The notes beneath the pieces were generated by a model. That model did no database searches, had not been told where the DNA came from, and worked only from the letters and a program-made list of their open reading frames with translations. From the NCBI GenBank assembly GCA_002352045.1, contig DEHT01000093.1:4447-23538 (forward strand): 19,092 nucleotides of DNA, read 5' to 3'. The translations under genes and the position numbers were made by a program. This DNA is from Chitinophagaceae bacterium UBA2793. GTDB lineage: Bacteria > Bacteroidota > Bacteroidia > Chitinophagales > Chitinophagaceae. Position 1 is the stretch's first letter; each line of letters begins with the position of its first letter. Of the stretch, positions 7,532 through 14,264 are shown piece after piece.

Positions 7532-7919
7532 GATTGAGTGTATCGGAGATAGTATTGTTAAACTCGTTTTTAAGTGCAGTATTTTCCTGAACAAATTTTT
7601 CCATTTCATTTCTCAACCTTACCTGCAATTTCAGTATTAATTCATCTTGCAAATGCTCACCCCCAATATGCTGCTTAAGCATTTGAGATTGCAATCTTAT
7701 ATCCTGATGCAGGGTGAGAATAAGCTCATCTATAAAAACAAATTTGTTATTAAAATACTCGGCTGTAGTCACCAAATCTACCTCATTATATTTATCAATC
7801 AACTCTGCCAGGTACATTTTTAAATAAGCATTTTCCTGCTTATGATAATCCAGTGAACGCTCCCATGCAAGCAACTCGTGCCTGTATTTTTCCGGTGCCT
7901 GAATCAACGACTTGTTCAT
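7524..7919 (-). CDS. Small helical protein of unknown function, end of cbb3 operon
   Basis: I do not recognise a family for this 131-residue protein. It has no signal peptide or membrane segment and is predicted to be almost wholly helical and charged. It opens MNKSLIQAPEKYRHELLAWERSL, with heptad-like Leu/Glu/Lys patterns through about residue 125, consistent with a soluble coiled coil or helical bundle. It contains no Cys. It starts 21 bases after the stop of the DsbD_2/TauE-like gene in the same direction and is probably the last gene of the oxidase operon. Its 3' end overlaps the stop region of the response regulator gene by 8 bases, so the two operons collide with no space for a terminator. 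Confidence 0.65.
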   Translation of the reverse strand: MNKSLIQAPEKYRHELLAWERSLDYHKQENAYLKMYLAELIDKYNEVDLVTTAEYFNNKFVFIDELILTLHQDIRLQSQMLKQHIGGEHLQDELILKLQVRLRNEMEKFVQENTALKNEFNNTISDTLNLS

Positions 7920-7940
7920 ATTAATACTTAATTCAAATTC

Positions 7941-8654
7941 TTATTTAACTGGATGACATTGCGTAGGTATATTATGTACATCGGAAACCATTGAAGGGCT
8001 TAAATATGGAATACCAAGTCCTAAGCCACGCACAATAAGAATACAAGCCATTAAAGTCATCAAATATGGATATGCTTTTCTTAGCTTAACCCTTGCATTT
8101 ATCGAAAAGTAGCTACCAAAGAAACTTATACTCCACATAAGAGGCAATGTTCCCAATCCAAAAAACAGCATAAACAATGCACTATTCCAAACCGATGCCG
8201 ATGTGATAGCAGCGGCTGCTGCCATATAAACCAACCCGCAGGGTAATAACCCGTTTAATAAGCCAATGGTAAAAACAGATGAATAATTTTTTTGTTTAAA
8301 AAAGTATCCCAGCTTTTGCCTAAGTGCCAAAAACCATTTTTGTATAAAATGGTCGGCCCTTTTAAACACAAACAACCTGGGGAGCAACAGAAATATAATG
8401 ATGAGTACACCCATGGCAATAGATAATACCTGCTGCATACCAAACAATTTAAAAGAGCTACCCAACAGCCCAAAAGCAATTCCTAAAATGGTATAGGTAA
8501 TTGCACGGCCAAAATTATACAATAAAGTACCTGCAAATTTTGCCCATTGATTTTCCTTTAATGGCAAAGCCAGTGCAAGCGGGCCACACATGCCTACACA
8601 GTGGAGGCTTCCGGCTGCTCCCATCACTAATGCAGATAATAGGAAAACCATCAT
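7941..8654 (-). CDS. DsbD_2/TauE-SafE-like membrane protein of the cbb3 locus
   Basis: This 237-residue polytopic membrane protein (about six helices) carries the family signature SLHCVGMCGPLALALP at residues 16-31 and a second Cys-Pro-type motif, GLLPCGLVYMAAAAA, in a later helix. The paired Cys motifs define the DsbD_2 (PF13386) group, often labelled sulfite exporter TauE/SafE. Members occur in cbb3 and copper loci, where a role in copper or thiol handling during oxidase assembly is suspected; sulfite export is not supported here. I start at the ATG ending at 8654, because it overlaps the fixH stop as ATGA (8651-8654) and places the signature right after the N-terminus. An upstream ATG at 8705 would add 17 polar residues and a 55-base overlap. 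The C-terminus ends QCHPVK, with a possible metal-binding Cys-His. Confidence 0.8.
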   Translation of the reverse strand: MMVFLLSALVMGAAGSLHCVGMCGPLALALPLKENQWAKFAGTLLYNFGRAITYTILGIAFGLLGSSFKLFGMQQVLSIAMGVLIIIFLLLPRLFVFKRADHFIQKWFLALRQKLGYFFKQKNYSSVFTIGLLNGLLPCGLVYMAAAAAITSASVWNSALFMLFFGLGTLPLMWSISFFGSYFSINARVKLRKAYPYLMTLMACILIVRGLGLGIPYLSPSMVSDVHNIPTQCHPVK

Positions 8655-9085
8655 TGAATAAACAATTTTTGTTCGTGATAATAAGAAACAGCTTCGCTCT
8701 CCCATTGTATTTTAAAATCGTGCATGCCGCTATTACTTCCTGTCAGAGGCAACAAAAACCTTCCGGTAGATGTTGCTAAATCTTTTTTAATGTCTTTTGA
8801 CTTATCGGCAATACAATACAACCACAGCAACGCTTTTACATTTTTTTGCTGCATTTCTTTGGGTAATACAATTTCAATATTTTCACCCACTTGCCTGCAT
8901 ACTACTTTTTCGCTCAATTGTGTGGCTCTTTGTATTTCGTCTATCCTACCCTGGTACTTTAGTTCCTGCTCATAATAATCGGGAACTACCAGGTCCATTT
9001 GCTGCATAGATGCTTTAAAAACCATTATTAAAATGCCGGCCACAAAAAGGCTGAACACAATCACTATTTTAGTTCCCCAATTCAT
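8651..9085 (-). CDS. fixH: FixH/CcoH cbb3 oxidase assembly protein
   Basis: This 144-residue protein has a short cytosolic N-terminus (MNWGTK), one membrane helix (about 5-25) and a periplasmic domain. After the helix comes VVPDYYEQELKYQGRID, the D-Y-Y/E-L pattern typical of FixH proteins, and the C-terminal part is beta-rich. FixH/CcoH is a small single-helix subunit or assembly factor that works with the CcoI copper pump and the oxidase subunits. It lies 14 bases after ccoG and overlaps the following membrane-protein gene by four bases, so it is translationally coupled within the operon. The placement next to ccoG is the standard order. Confidence 0.85.
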   Translation of the reverse strand: MNWGTKIVIVFSLFVAGILIMVFKASMQQMDLVVPDYYEQELKYQGRIDEIQRATQLSEKVVCRQVGENIEIVLPKEMQQKNVKALLWLYCIADKSKDIKKDLATSTGRFLLPLTGSNSGMHDFKIQWESEAVSYYHEQKLFIQ

Positions 9086-9099
9086 AAACTCTACTTTTA

Positions 9100-10521
9100 T
9101 TAATTATATACTTCCGGACCAATAAATTTTGCCCGGATGGTTTTTACTTTTTTACCTGCATCGTACAATCCTATATCTAACTGGGTTTTCCAATTTTTTA
9201 TATCTTCTCTTTTTAGTTTCACAAAAAATTGCAAATGGGTATAATCGCTCTTTTTTATTAATGCTGTTTTGGTGGCTATTAACTCAATTTCGCCAGGCAC
9301 ATTTTCAAGTTTTAGCGTAATGGGTATATCCTGATGTGTTTTATTAGCCAGTTTTAAATTGTACAAGTTACTGATGCGTCCATCGGGCAATGTAGTGTAG
9401 GTCATACCTGCTGTTCGCATAAGCGTTGCATCTAAATCGGTTCTACTAATTAATAAAAAAGCCAAAAGTGATATTAATAATAATAGTACCGATGAATAGG
9501 CTTTTATCCTTCTGTTGAAAACAAGTTTCTTTTTTTCTTTTATCGAATTTTCCGATGCATATCTTATTAACCCAACCGGTTTATGAACGCTGGTCATAAT
9601 GGCGTCGCAGGCATCAATACATGCAGTGCAGTTCACACATTCCAACTGTGTACCGTTTCTAATATCAATCCCGGTAGGGCAAACCCTTACGCATGCAAAG
9701 CAATCTACACAGTCGCCCTTATGAGTTTCTTCTTCAATGGTTTTTTTTGTTAGCTTTCCCCTGGGCTCTCCTCTTTCATAATCGTATGCAACCACAATAG
9801 AATTTCTATCGAGCAATACACCCTGCAACCTTCCGTAGGGGCAAACCACTATACAAACCTGCTCTCTAAACCACCAATACACAAAAAAGAAAATAGTGGT
9901 GAAAATCATTAATGAAATAAAGGTTCCAATGCTTTGGGCCGGGTGCGATACATACTCCAGCAGTTTATCCATTCCAATTATATAAGCCAAAAAGAAATTG
10001 GCGATTATAAAAGAAATAGCATAGAAAATAATAAACTTAATAACCCTTTTCTTTATTTTAAAACTATTCCAGGGCATTTTACGCAACTGCATTTGTTTGG
10101 TGGAATCTCCATCAATCCAATACTCAATTTTTCTAAATATCATTTCCATAAAAATGGTTTGCGGACATGCCCATCCGCAAAACACCCTGCCAAATACAAC
10201 TGTGAACAGAATAATAAAAACTATAAAGGCAAGCATTCCAATACCGAAAATGAAAAAATCCTGCGGCCAAAACACTACACCAAAAAGTACAAACTTTCTT
10301 TCTAAGAAATTAAACATCATCAATGGCTCTCCATTTACTTTTATAAATGGCAGTCCAAAAAATACAATCAGGTAAAACACCGTAAACCAGGTACGTAAAT
10401 TATACAACCTGCCTTTTGGCTTTTTAGGATGAATATAATTTCGTTTCCCCTCTTTTGTAATGGTGGCTACGGAATCTCTAAATTCTTCCTCTTGTTCTAA
10501 TATGTTGTTATTGGTATTCAA
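9100..10521 (-). CDS. ccoG: cbb3 oxidase accessory ferredoxin-like protein CcoG
   Basis: This 473-residue membrane protein fits the RdxA/FixG/CcoG family, implicated as a cupric reductase in CuB delivery to cbb3 oxidase. It has about five helices: near residues 45-60, 85-110, 160-185, 195-217 and 340-358. Conserved Cys pairs near the membrane are FCGWACPQTIF (Cys115, Cys119) and CIVVCPYGRLQG (Cys223, Cys227). Two 4Fe-4S clusters are bound by CVDCFACVRVCP (271, 274, 277, 281) and CVNCTACIDAC (295, 298, 301, 305). A periplasmic Ig-like C-terminal domain of about 110 residues follows the last helix. Length matches the family. The gene sits 15 bases after ccoP and 14 before fixH. Confidence 0.95.
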   Translation of the reverse strand: MNTNNNILEQEEEFRDSVATITKEGKRNYIHPKKPKGRLYNLRTWFTVFYLIVFFGLPFIKVNGEPLMMFNFLERKFVLFGVVFWPQDFFIFGIGMLAFIVFIILFTVVFGRVFCGWACPQTIFMEMIFRKIEYWIDGDSTKQMQLRKMPWNSFKIKKRVIKFIIFYAISFIIANFFLAYIIGMDKLLEYVSHPAQSIGTFISLMIFTTIFFFVYWWFREQVCIVVCPYGRLQGVLLDRNSIVVAYDYERGEPRGKLTKKTIEEETHKGDCVDCFACVRVCPTGIDIRNGTQLECVNCTACIDACDAIMTSVHKPVGLIRYASENSIKEKKKLVFNRRIKAYSSVLLLLISLLAFLLISRTDLDATLMRTAGMTYTTLPDGRISNLYNLKLANKTHQDIPITLKLENVPGEIELIATKTALIKKSDYTHLQFFVKLKREDIKNWKTQLDIGLYDAGKKVKTIRAKFIGPEVYN

Positions 10522-10536
10522 TAGTATGTTTTATTC

Positions 10537-11682
10537 TTATTTAATAGCAGTACTATCCGCAGGCGTAGCGGCAGATCCTCCTGCAGCATCATCAAACAAA
10601 TCTCCTTGTGGAGGCTTAGCATTGGGCGGATTGGTTCCTTTGATAGATTTTATAAAGCTCGAAAGGTTCAATATGTCTTTGGGTGAATATTGTTTTTCCC
10701 ATGCCTGCATCCCTTTATCGGGATAACCATGTTTTACTGAAAGATATATATCGGTTAATGAGCCTTTGTGAATCCAATAATCATCGGTAAGATTGGGGCC
10801 TGTGCTTCCCTCGCCTTCTTTACCATGGCAAGCCCAGCACATCATTAGGAAAATTTCTTTTCCTTTGGCAATGCCGCTTGCATCTGCCATTTGAAGATTT
10901 GCCTCATCCACATTGTCTTTATTCTTTGCCTTAAACGCTTCCATTTCAATTTTGGCCTTTGCCAGTTCATCATCATATTCCTGCAATTGGTTTTTGCCAC
11001 TTCCAAAAACATGAAAATTCAACATATACAAAACAGAAATACCAATGGTAATAATAAAACCCCATTTCCACCAGGGTGGCAAAGCATTGTCCAATTCTTT
11101 TATACCATCGTAATTGTGAGCCAGTTCAATTTCGCTTTCCTTTTCAACAGCCACTGCATTGGTAAACACTTTTTTGTCCATGCGTTTCCACCACTCAACC
11201 AATGCTAAAGATTTTTTTGCCGGTTCCGGCATCAGTTCCCGTTTCATTCGGTTGATATACAAAAGCAACACAAAAATTACCAACACTTCTGAAGCTATCA
11301 CTGTAATAAGTGCCCAAAATGCAGTAGGTGCCAGGCCTCCGTAATTGGGTAATACTTTTACAGCTTCGGCGGCTGCATCGGTAGCTTCCTGGGCAAATGC
11401 ATTACCATTGCCCAAGCCAAGCATTATGAGCAACAAAACTATTACAGATGATTTTGACTGCCTTTGTTTTTCAAGTACCTGGCGACTCAATGTAATTAAC
11501 ACCTGCCCCATTGCATACACCACAAAAGCTAATACAATAGCCACCAGCATCATTGTAAATGCCAGCATATTATTTGATGATTGTACGGTTTTAGCTTCGC
11601 CTGCAGCAGCATCCTGCGCCATGGAAGCAACACTGCTCAAAAGCAGTAAAATTGGTATAAACAGTATTTTAGCAAATCGCAT
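10537..11682 (-). CDS. ccoP: cbb3 oxidase subunit III CcoP, single-heme type
   Basis: This subunit carries electrons to the catalytic subunit. I start at the ATG ending at 11682 (381 residues), 13 bases after the ccoQ stop. It opens with a signal-like segment (MRFAKILFIP to SMAQ, 1-23). Further hydrophobic segments lie at about 39-66, 79-97, 120-143 and 206-226. The conserved stretch AHNYDGIKELDNALPPWW (188-205) is the CcoP N-terminal domain hallmark. One c-type heme site, CWACH, is at 282-286, with Met325 a likely axial ligand. Proteobacterial CcoP usually has two CxxCH motifs; only one is present here. A longer start ending at 11733 is possible but overlaps ccoQ and hides the signal-like start. 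Oddly, the N-terminal 145 residues look internally duplicated (see findings). Confidence 0.92.
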   Translation of the reverse strand: MRFAKILFIPILLLLSSVASMAQDAAAGEAKTVQSSNNMLAFTMMLVAIVLAFVVYAMGQVLITLSRQVLEKQRQSKSSVIVLLLIMLGLGNGNAFAQEATDAAAEAVKVLPNYGGLAPTAFWALITVIASEVLVIFVLLLYINRMKRELMPEPAKKSLALVEWWKRMDKKVFTNAVAVEKESEIELAHNYDGIKELDNALPPWWKWGFIITIGISVLYMLNFHVFGSGKNQLQEYDDELAKAKIEMEAFKAKNKDNVDEANLQMADASGIAKGKEIFLMMCWACHGKEGEGSTGPNLTDDYWIHKGSLTDIYLSVKHGYPDKGMQAWEKQYSPKDILNLSSFIKSIKGTNPPNAKPPQGDLFDDAAGGSAATPADSTAIK

Positions 11683-11695
11683 TTTAGTAAAGGTT

Positions 11696-11890
11696 TTATA
11701 GTTGAACGATGCTGTTTGGTTCTTCATTTTCAAGTGGAATATTGGCCAGGGCTTTAACCGATTTTTTATCCATCTTCACCACATAAACCGTTAACACTAT
11801 AAAAAACACAAAGAAGATGACCAAAGAAATAAGTGGATATATTTCAATGTGATCTATTTTTTCGGCGTATTGTTTTATAAACTTAAACAT
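11696..11890 (-). CDS. ccoQ: Small cbb3 oxidase subunit, CcoQ-like
   Basis: This 64-residue protein starts MFKFIKQYAEKID and has one membrane helix (about 19-40; IYPLISLVIFFVFFIVLTVYVV), then a short polar tail containing KMDKK and PLENEE. Size, position between ccoNO and ccoP, and the single helix with a charged tail fit the CcoQ/FixQ subunit, which stabilises the oxidase. I chose the ATG ending at 11890 because it starts 7 bases after the ccoNO stop; a longer reading from 11926 would overlap ccoNO and add 12 residues. Sequence alone is too short for certainty, so the name rests largely on position. Confidence 0.78.
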   Translation of the reverse strand: MFKFIKQYAEKIDHIEIYPLISLVIFFVFFIVLTVYVVKMDKKSVKALANIPLENEEPNSIVQL

Positions 11891-11897
11891 GGATATT

Positions 11898-14018
11898 TTA
11901 TTTAGAAGGTTTTGAAATATCGGCACCTAAGCGTTGCATATAAGCAATTAATGCTATCACCTCTTTATTGGGTGAAATGCGTATGCTGTCGGTGAGTAAA
12001 TTATTAGTAATACCGGTTGCCTGCTTCATCAAATCCTGGTTGGCAATATTTTCATATCCTTTTGGATATGGTACGCCCAATGTTCTCATGGCATTTATTT
12101 TTGCTTTGGTAGATGATGTATCTAAATTTTTAGAAAGCATAAACTCATAAGGTGGCATCACCGAACCTTCACTCATAGATGATGGCTCTCTAAAGTGACG
12201 GAAATGCCAGCCGTCGGATTTTTTAAGATTTCCTGTTCCTTCTCTTTGTAAATCCGGACCGGTGCGTTTGCTTCCCCACTGAAAAGGATGATCGTACACA
12301 AACTCGCCAGCTTTAGAATACTCGCCATATCTTTCTGTTTCGTTTCTAAACGGACGAATCATTTGCGAGTGACAGGTATAGCAGCCTTCACGTACATACA
12401 AATCTCTTCCATGTAATTCAAGTGGCGTATATGGTTTTACGTTAGTAATGGTAGGTACGTTCGATTTAATTAAGAATGTGGGAATAATTTCGATAGCTCC
12501 ACCAATTAAAATCACTATCAAACTAAGCACCATCATTTGCACAGGCTTGCGTTCTAACCAGGTATGCCATTTTTCACCTGCCTGCCTTGCGCCTAATTTT
12601 GGAAGTGCCGGTGCCTCTGCTTCTTCATTGGCTACCAGTTTACCGGATTTTACGGTTTTGTAAAGGTTAATCAACATAAATATCACCCCGGTAATATACA
12701 AGGCACCGCCTAGTGAACGCATTATATAGAATGGTTTCATGTAGGTTACGGTTTCAAGGAAAGAATATTTTAACTGACCACTTTCGGTAAATTCTTTCCA
12801 CATCATACTTTGAGTAAACCCTGCCCAATACATTGGCACCGCCCAAAATATTATCCCCAATGTAGCCAACCAAAAATGATTGTTAGCCCATTTTTTTGAA
12901 TAAAGTTTGGTATTAAAAATTCTTGGAATCAACCAATACAATACTGCAAAGGTGAGCATACCATTCCATCCCAGGCCGCCTACATGCACGTGTGCTACAA
13001 TCCAGTCGGTATAGTGAGCAATAGCACTTACATTTTTTAATGAAAGCATAGGGCCTTCAAAAGTAGCCATACCGTAAGCGGTAATGGCAACCACCATAAA
13101 TTTTAAAATTACATCGTCTCTCACCCTATCCCATGCTCCACGTAAAGTAAGTAACCCATTTATCATACCGCCCCAGCTTGGGAAAATCAACATTACCGAA
13201 AACACTACACCCAACGATTGTGCCCAGTCGGGTAAGGCGGTATATAACAAGTGATGCGGGCCTGCCCATATATATAAAAAGATAAGCGACCAAAAATGTA
13301 TGATAGAAAGCTTATAAGAATAAACCGGGCGATTGGCTGCCTTTGGTAAAAAGTAATACATCAACCCCAGGTAAGGAGTGGTAAGAAAGAATGCTACCGC
13401 ATTGTGCCCATACCACCATTGCACCAGGGCATCCTGCACGCCTGCGTACCAGCTATAACTTTTAAACATGCTAAAAGGCAATGCAAATGAATTAACCAAA
13501 TGCAATACCGCCACTGTAACAAATGTGGCTATGTAAAACCAAATGGCTACATACAAATGCTTCTCTCTTCTTTTAAGAATGGTAGCAAACATGTTCCAAC
13601 CAAATACCACCCATATAATGGTGATGGCAATATCAATTGGCCACTCTAACTCGGCGTACTCTTTACCCTGCGTAAAGCCCAATGGTAAACTAATGGCAGC
13701 GGCTACAATAATTAATTGCCAGCCCCAAAAATGTATTTTGCTCAATAAGTCGCTATACATTCTTGTCTTTAGCAAGCGTTGTAAGGAGTAATAAACACCC
13801 ATAAAAATTCCATTACCCACAAATGCAAAAATTACTGCATTGGTGTGTAATGGTCTCAACCTGCCAAAAGTGCCATACTCCTTTATATTTAGAGAAGGAA
13901 AGGCCAATTGCAAGGCTGCATACAACCCTACGAGCATACCAACTATTCCCCAGAACATGGTTGCGTACGCAAAGTTTTTTACTGTTTTGTTGTCGTAATA
14001 AAATTTTTCTACCTGCAT
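11898..14018 (-). CDS. ccoNO: cbb3 oxidase catalytic subunit, fused CcoN-CcoO
   Basis: This 706-residue protein joins subunits I and II, a fusion common in Bacteroidota. The CcoN part (1-455, about 12 helices) reduces O2 to water and pumps protons. Visible ligands: His58 (RPLHTN) for low-spin heme b; His205 (WWYGHN), His255 and His256 (GPHHLLY) for CuB; Tyr249, six residues before His255 as expected for the His-Tyr cross-link; His343 and His345 (AHVHVGG) for the hemes. After a linker and a further helix (about 495-515), the CcoO part has a heme c site CYTCH at 546-550, with SVMPPYEFM supplying a likely axial Met. It begins 15 bases after ccoS and ends 7 before ccoQ. All catalytic residues checked are present, so it should be functional. 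Confidence 0.97.
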   Translation of the reverse strand: MQVEKFYYDNKTVKNFAYATMFWGIVGMLVGLYAALQLAFPSLNIKEYGTFGRLRPLHTNAVIFAFVGNGIFMGVYYSLQRLLKTRMYSDLLSKIHFWGWQLIIVAAAISLPLGFTQGKEYAELEWPIDIAITIIWVVFGWNMFATILKRREKHLYVAIWFYIATFVTVAVLHLVNSFALPFSMFKSYSWYAGVQDALVQWWYGHNAVAFFLTTPYLGLMYYFLPKAANRPVYSYKLSIIHFWSLIFLYIWAGPHHLLYTALPDWAQSLGVVFSVMLIFPSWGGMINGLLTLRGAWDRVRDDVILKFMVVAITAYGMATFEGPMLSLKNVSAIAHYTDWIVAHVHVGGLGWNGMLTFAVLYWLIPRIFNTKLYSKKWANNHFWLATLGIIFWAVPMYWAGFTQSMMWKEFTESGQLKYSFLETVTYMKPFYIMRSLGGALYITGVIFMLINLYKTVKSGKLVANEEAEAPALPKLGARQAGEKWHTWLERKPVQMMVLSLIVILIGGAIEIIPTFLIKSNVPTITNVKPYTPLELHGRDLYVREGCYTCHSQMIRPFRNETERYGEYSKAGEFVYDHPFQWGSKRTGPDLQREGTGNLKKSDGWHFRHFREPSSMSEGSVMPPYEFMLSKNLDTSSTKAKINAMRTLGVPYPKGYENIANQDLMKQATGITNNLLTDSIRISPNKEVIALIAYMQRLGADISKPSK

Positions 14019-14033
14019 TTAAAAAAAATTTAG

Positions 14034-14201
14034 TTAGTTGGTTTTTGTTGTGGAAGACTCTTTTTTATCATCGAAAAGCATTCTTACAGATGGGGTATAA
14101 TCATCGTCGTATTGCCCTTTAATAACGCTCCATATAAATGCAATAAGGAAGGAGCCGGCCAATACCATGCTTATTCCTATTAAAATAAATAATGCACTCA
14201 T
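14034..14201 (-). CDS. ccoS: cbb3 oxidase maturation protein CcoS
   Basis: A 55-residue frame starts MSALFILIGISMVLAG and ends at TAA (14034-14036). It has one N-terminal membrane helix (about 3-25) followed by IWSVIKGQYDDDYTPSVRM. The pattern of a helix, then GQYDDD and a short charged tail, is the CcoS signature. CcoS is needed to put cofactors into the oxidase. It lies between ccoI and ccoNO, its usual place, 60 bases after the ccoI stop and 15 before ccoNO. The gap carries its own promoter-like element and an upstream box, so ccoS may begin a separate transcript. Confidence 0.92.
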   Translation of the reverse strand: MSALFILIGISMVLAGSFLIAFIWSVIKGQYDDDYTPSVRMLFDDKKESSTTKTN

Positions 14202-14221
14202 ACAATTAAAATTTTAAGGCT

Positions 14222-14264
14222 CAAAAATATTGAATGACAGTTTTATGACGAATGACAGCTATCA
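14222..14264 (-). promoter_or_regulatory. Putative ccoS promoter with FNR/CRP-like box
   Basis: On the minus strand TATTTTTG (14222-14229) matches TAnnTTTG. Upstream, TTTGATAGCTGTCATT holds the CRP/FNR spacing TGA-N6-TCA (14253-14264) with an exact FNR left half TTGAT. The box centre is 36.5 bases from the last G of the -7 element, placing it near -41 from a predicted start, the class II activator position. The box overlaps the ccoI stop codon. Confidence 0.5.

Noticed and set aside
8651..8705. Longer N-terminus for the DsbD_2/TauE-like gene (start ending at 8705)
   Set aside because: It would overlap fixH by 55 bases and add polar residues before the first helix; the ATGA coupling at 8651-8654 is better supported.
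11898..14018. ccoN-ccoO fusion as a novelty or assembly error
   Set aside because: The fusion is common in Bacteroidota, the linker is smooth, and all heme and copper ligands are present.
13543..14122. Plus-strand open frames of 82 and 99 codons opposite ccoNO and ccoS
   Set aside because: They are antisense shadows of conserved, motif-complete oxidase genes and have no recognisable product.
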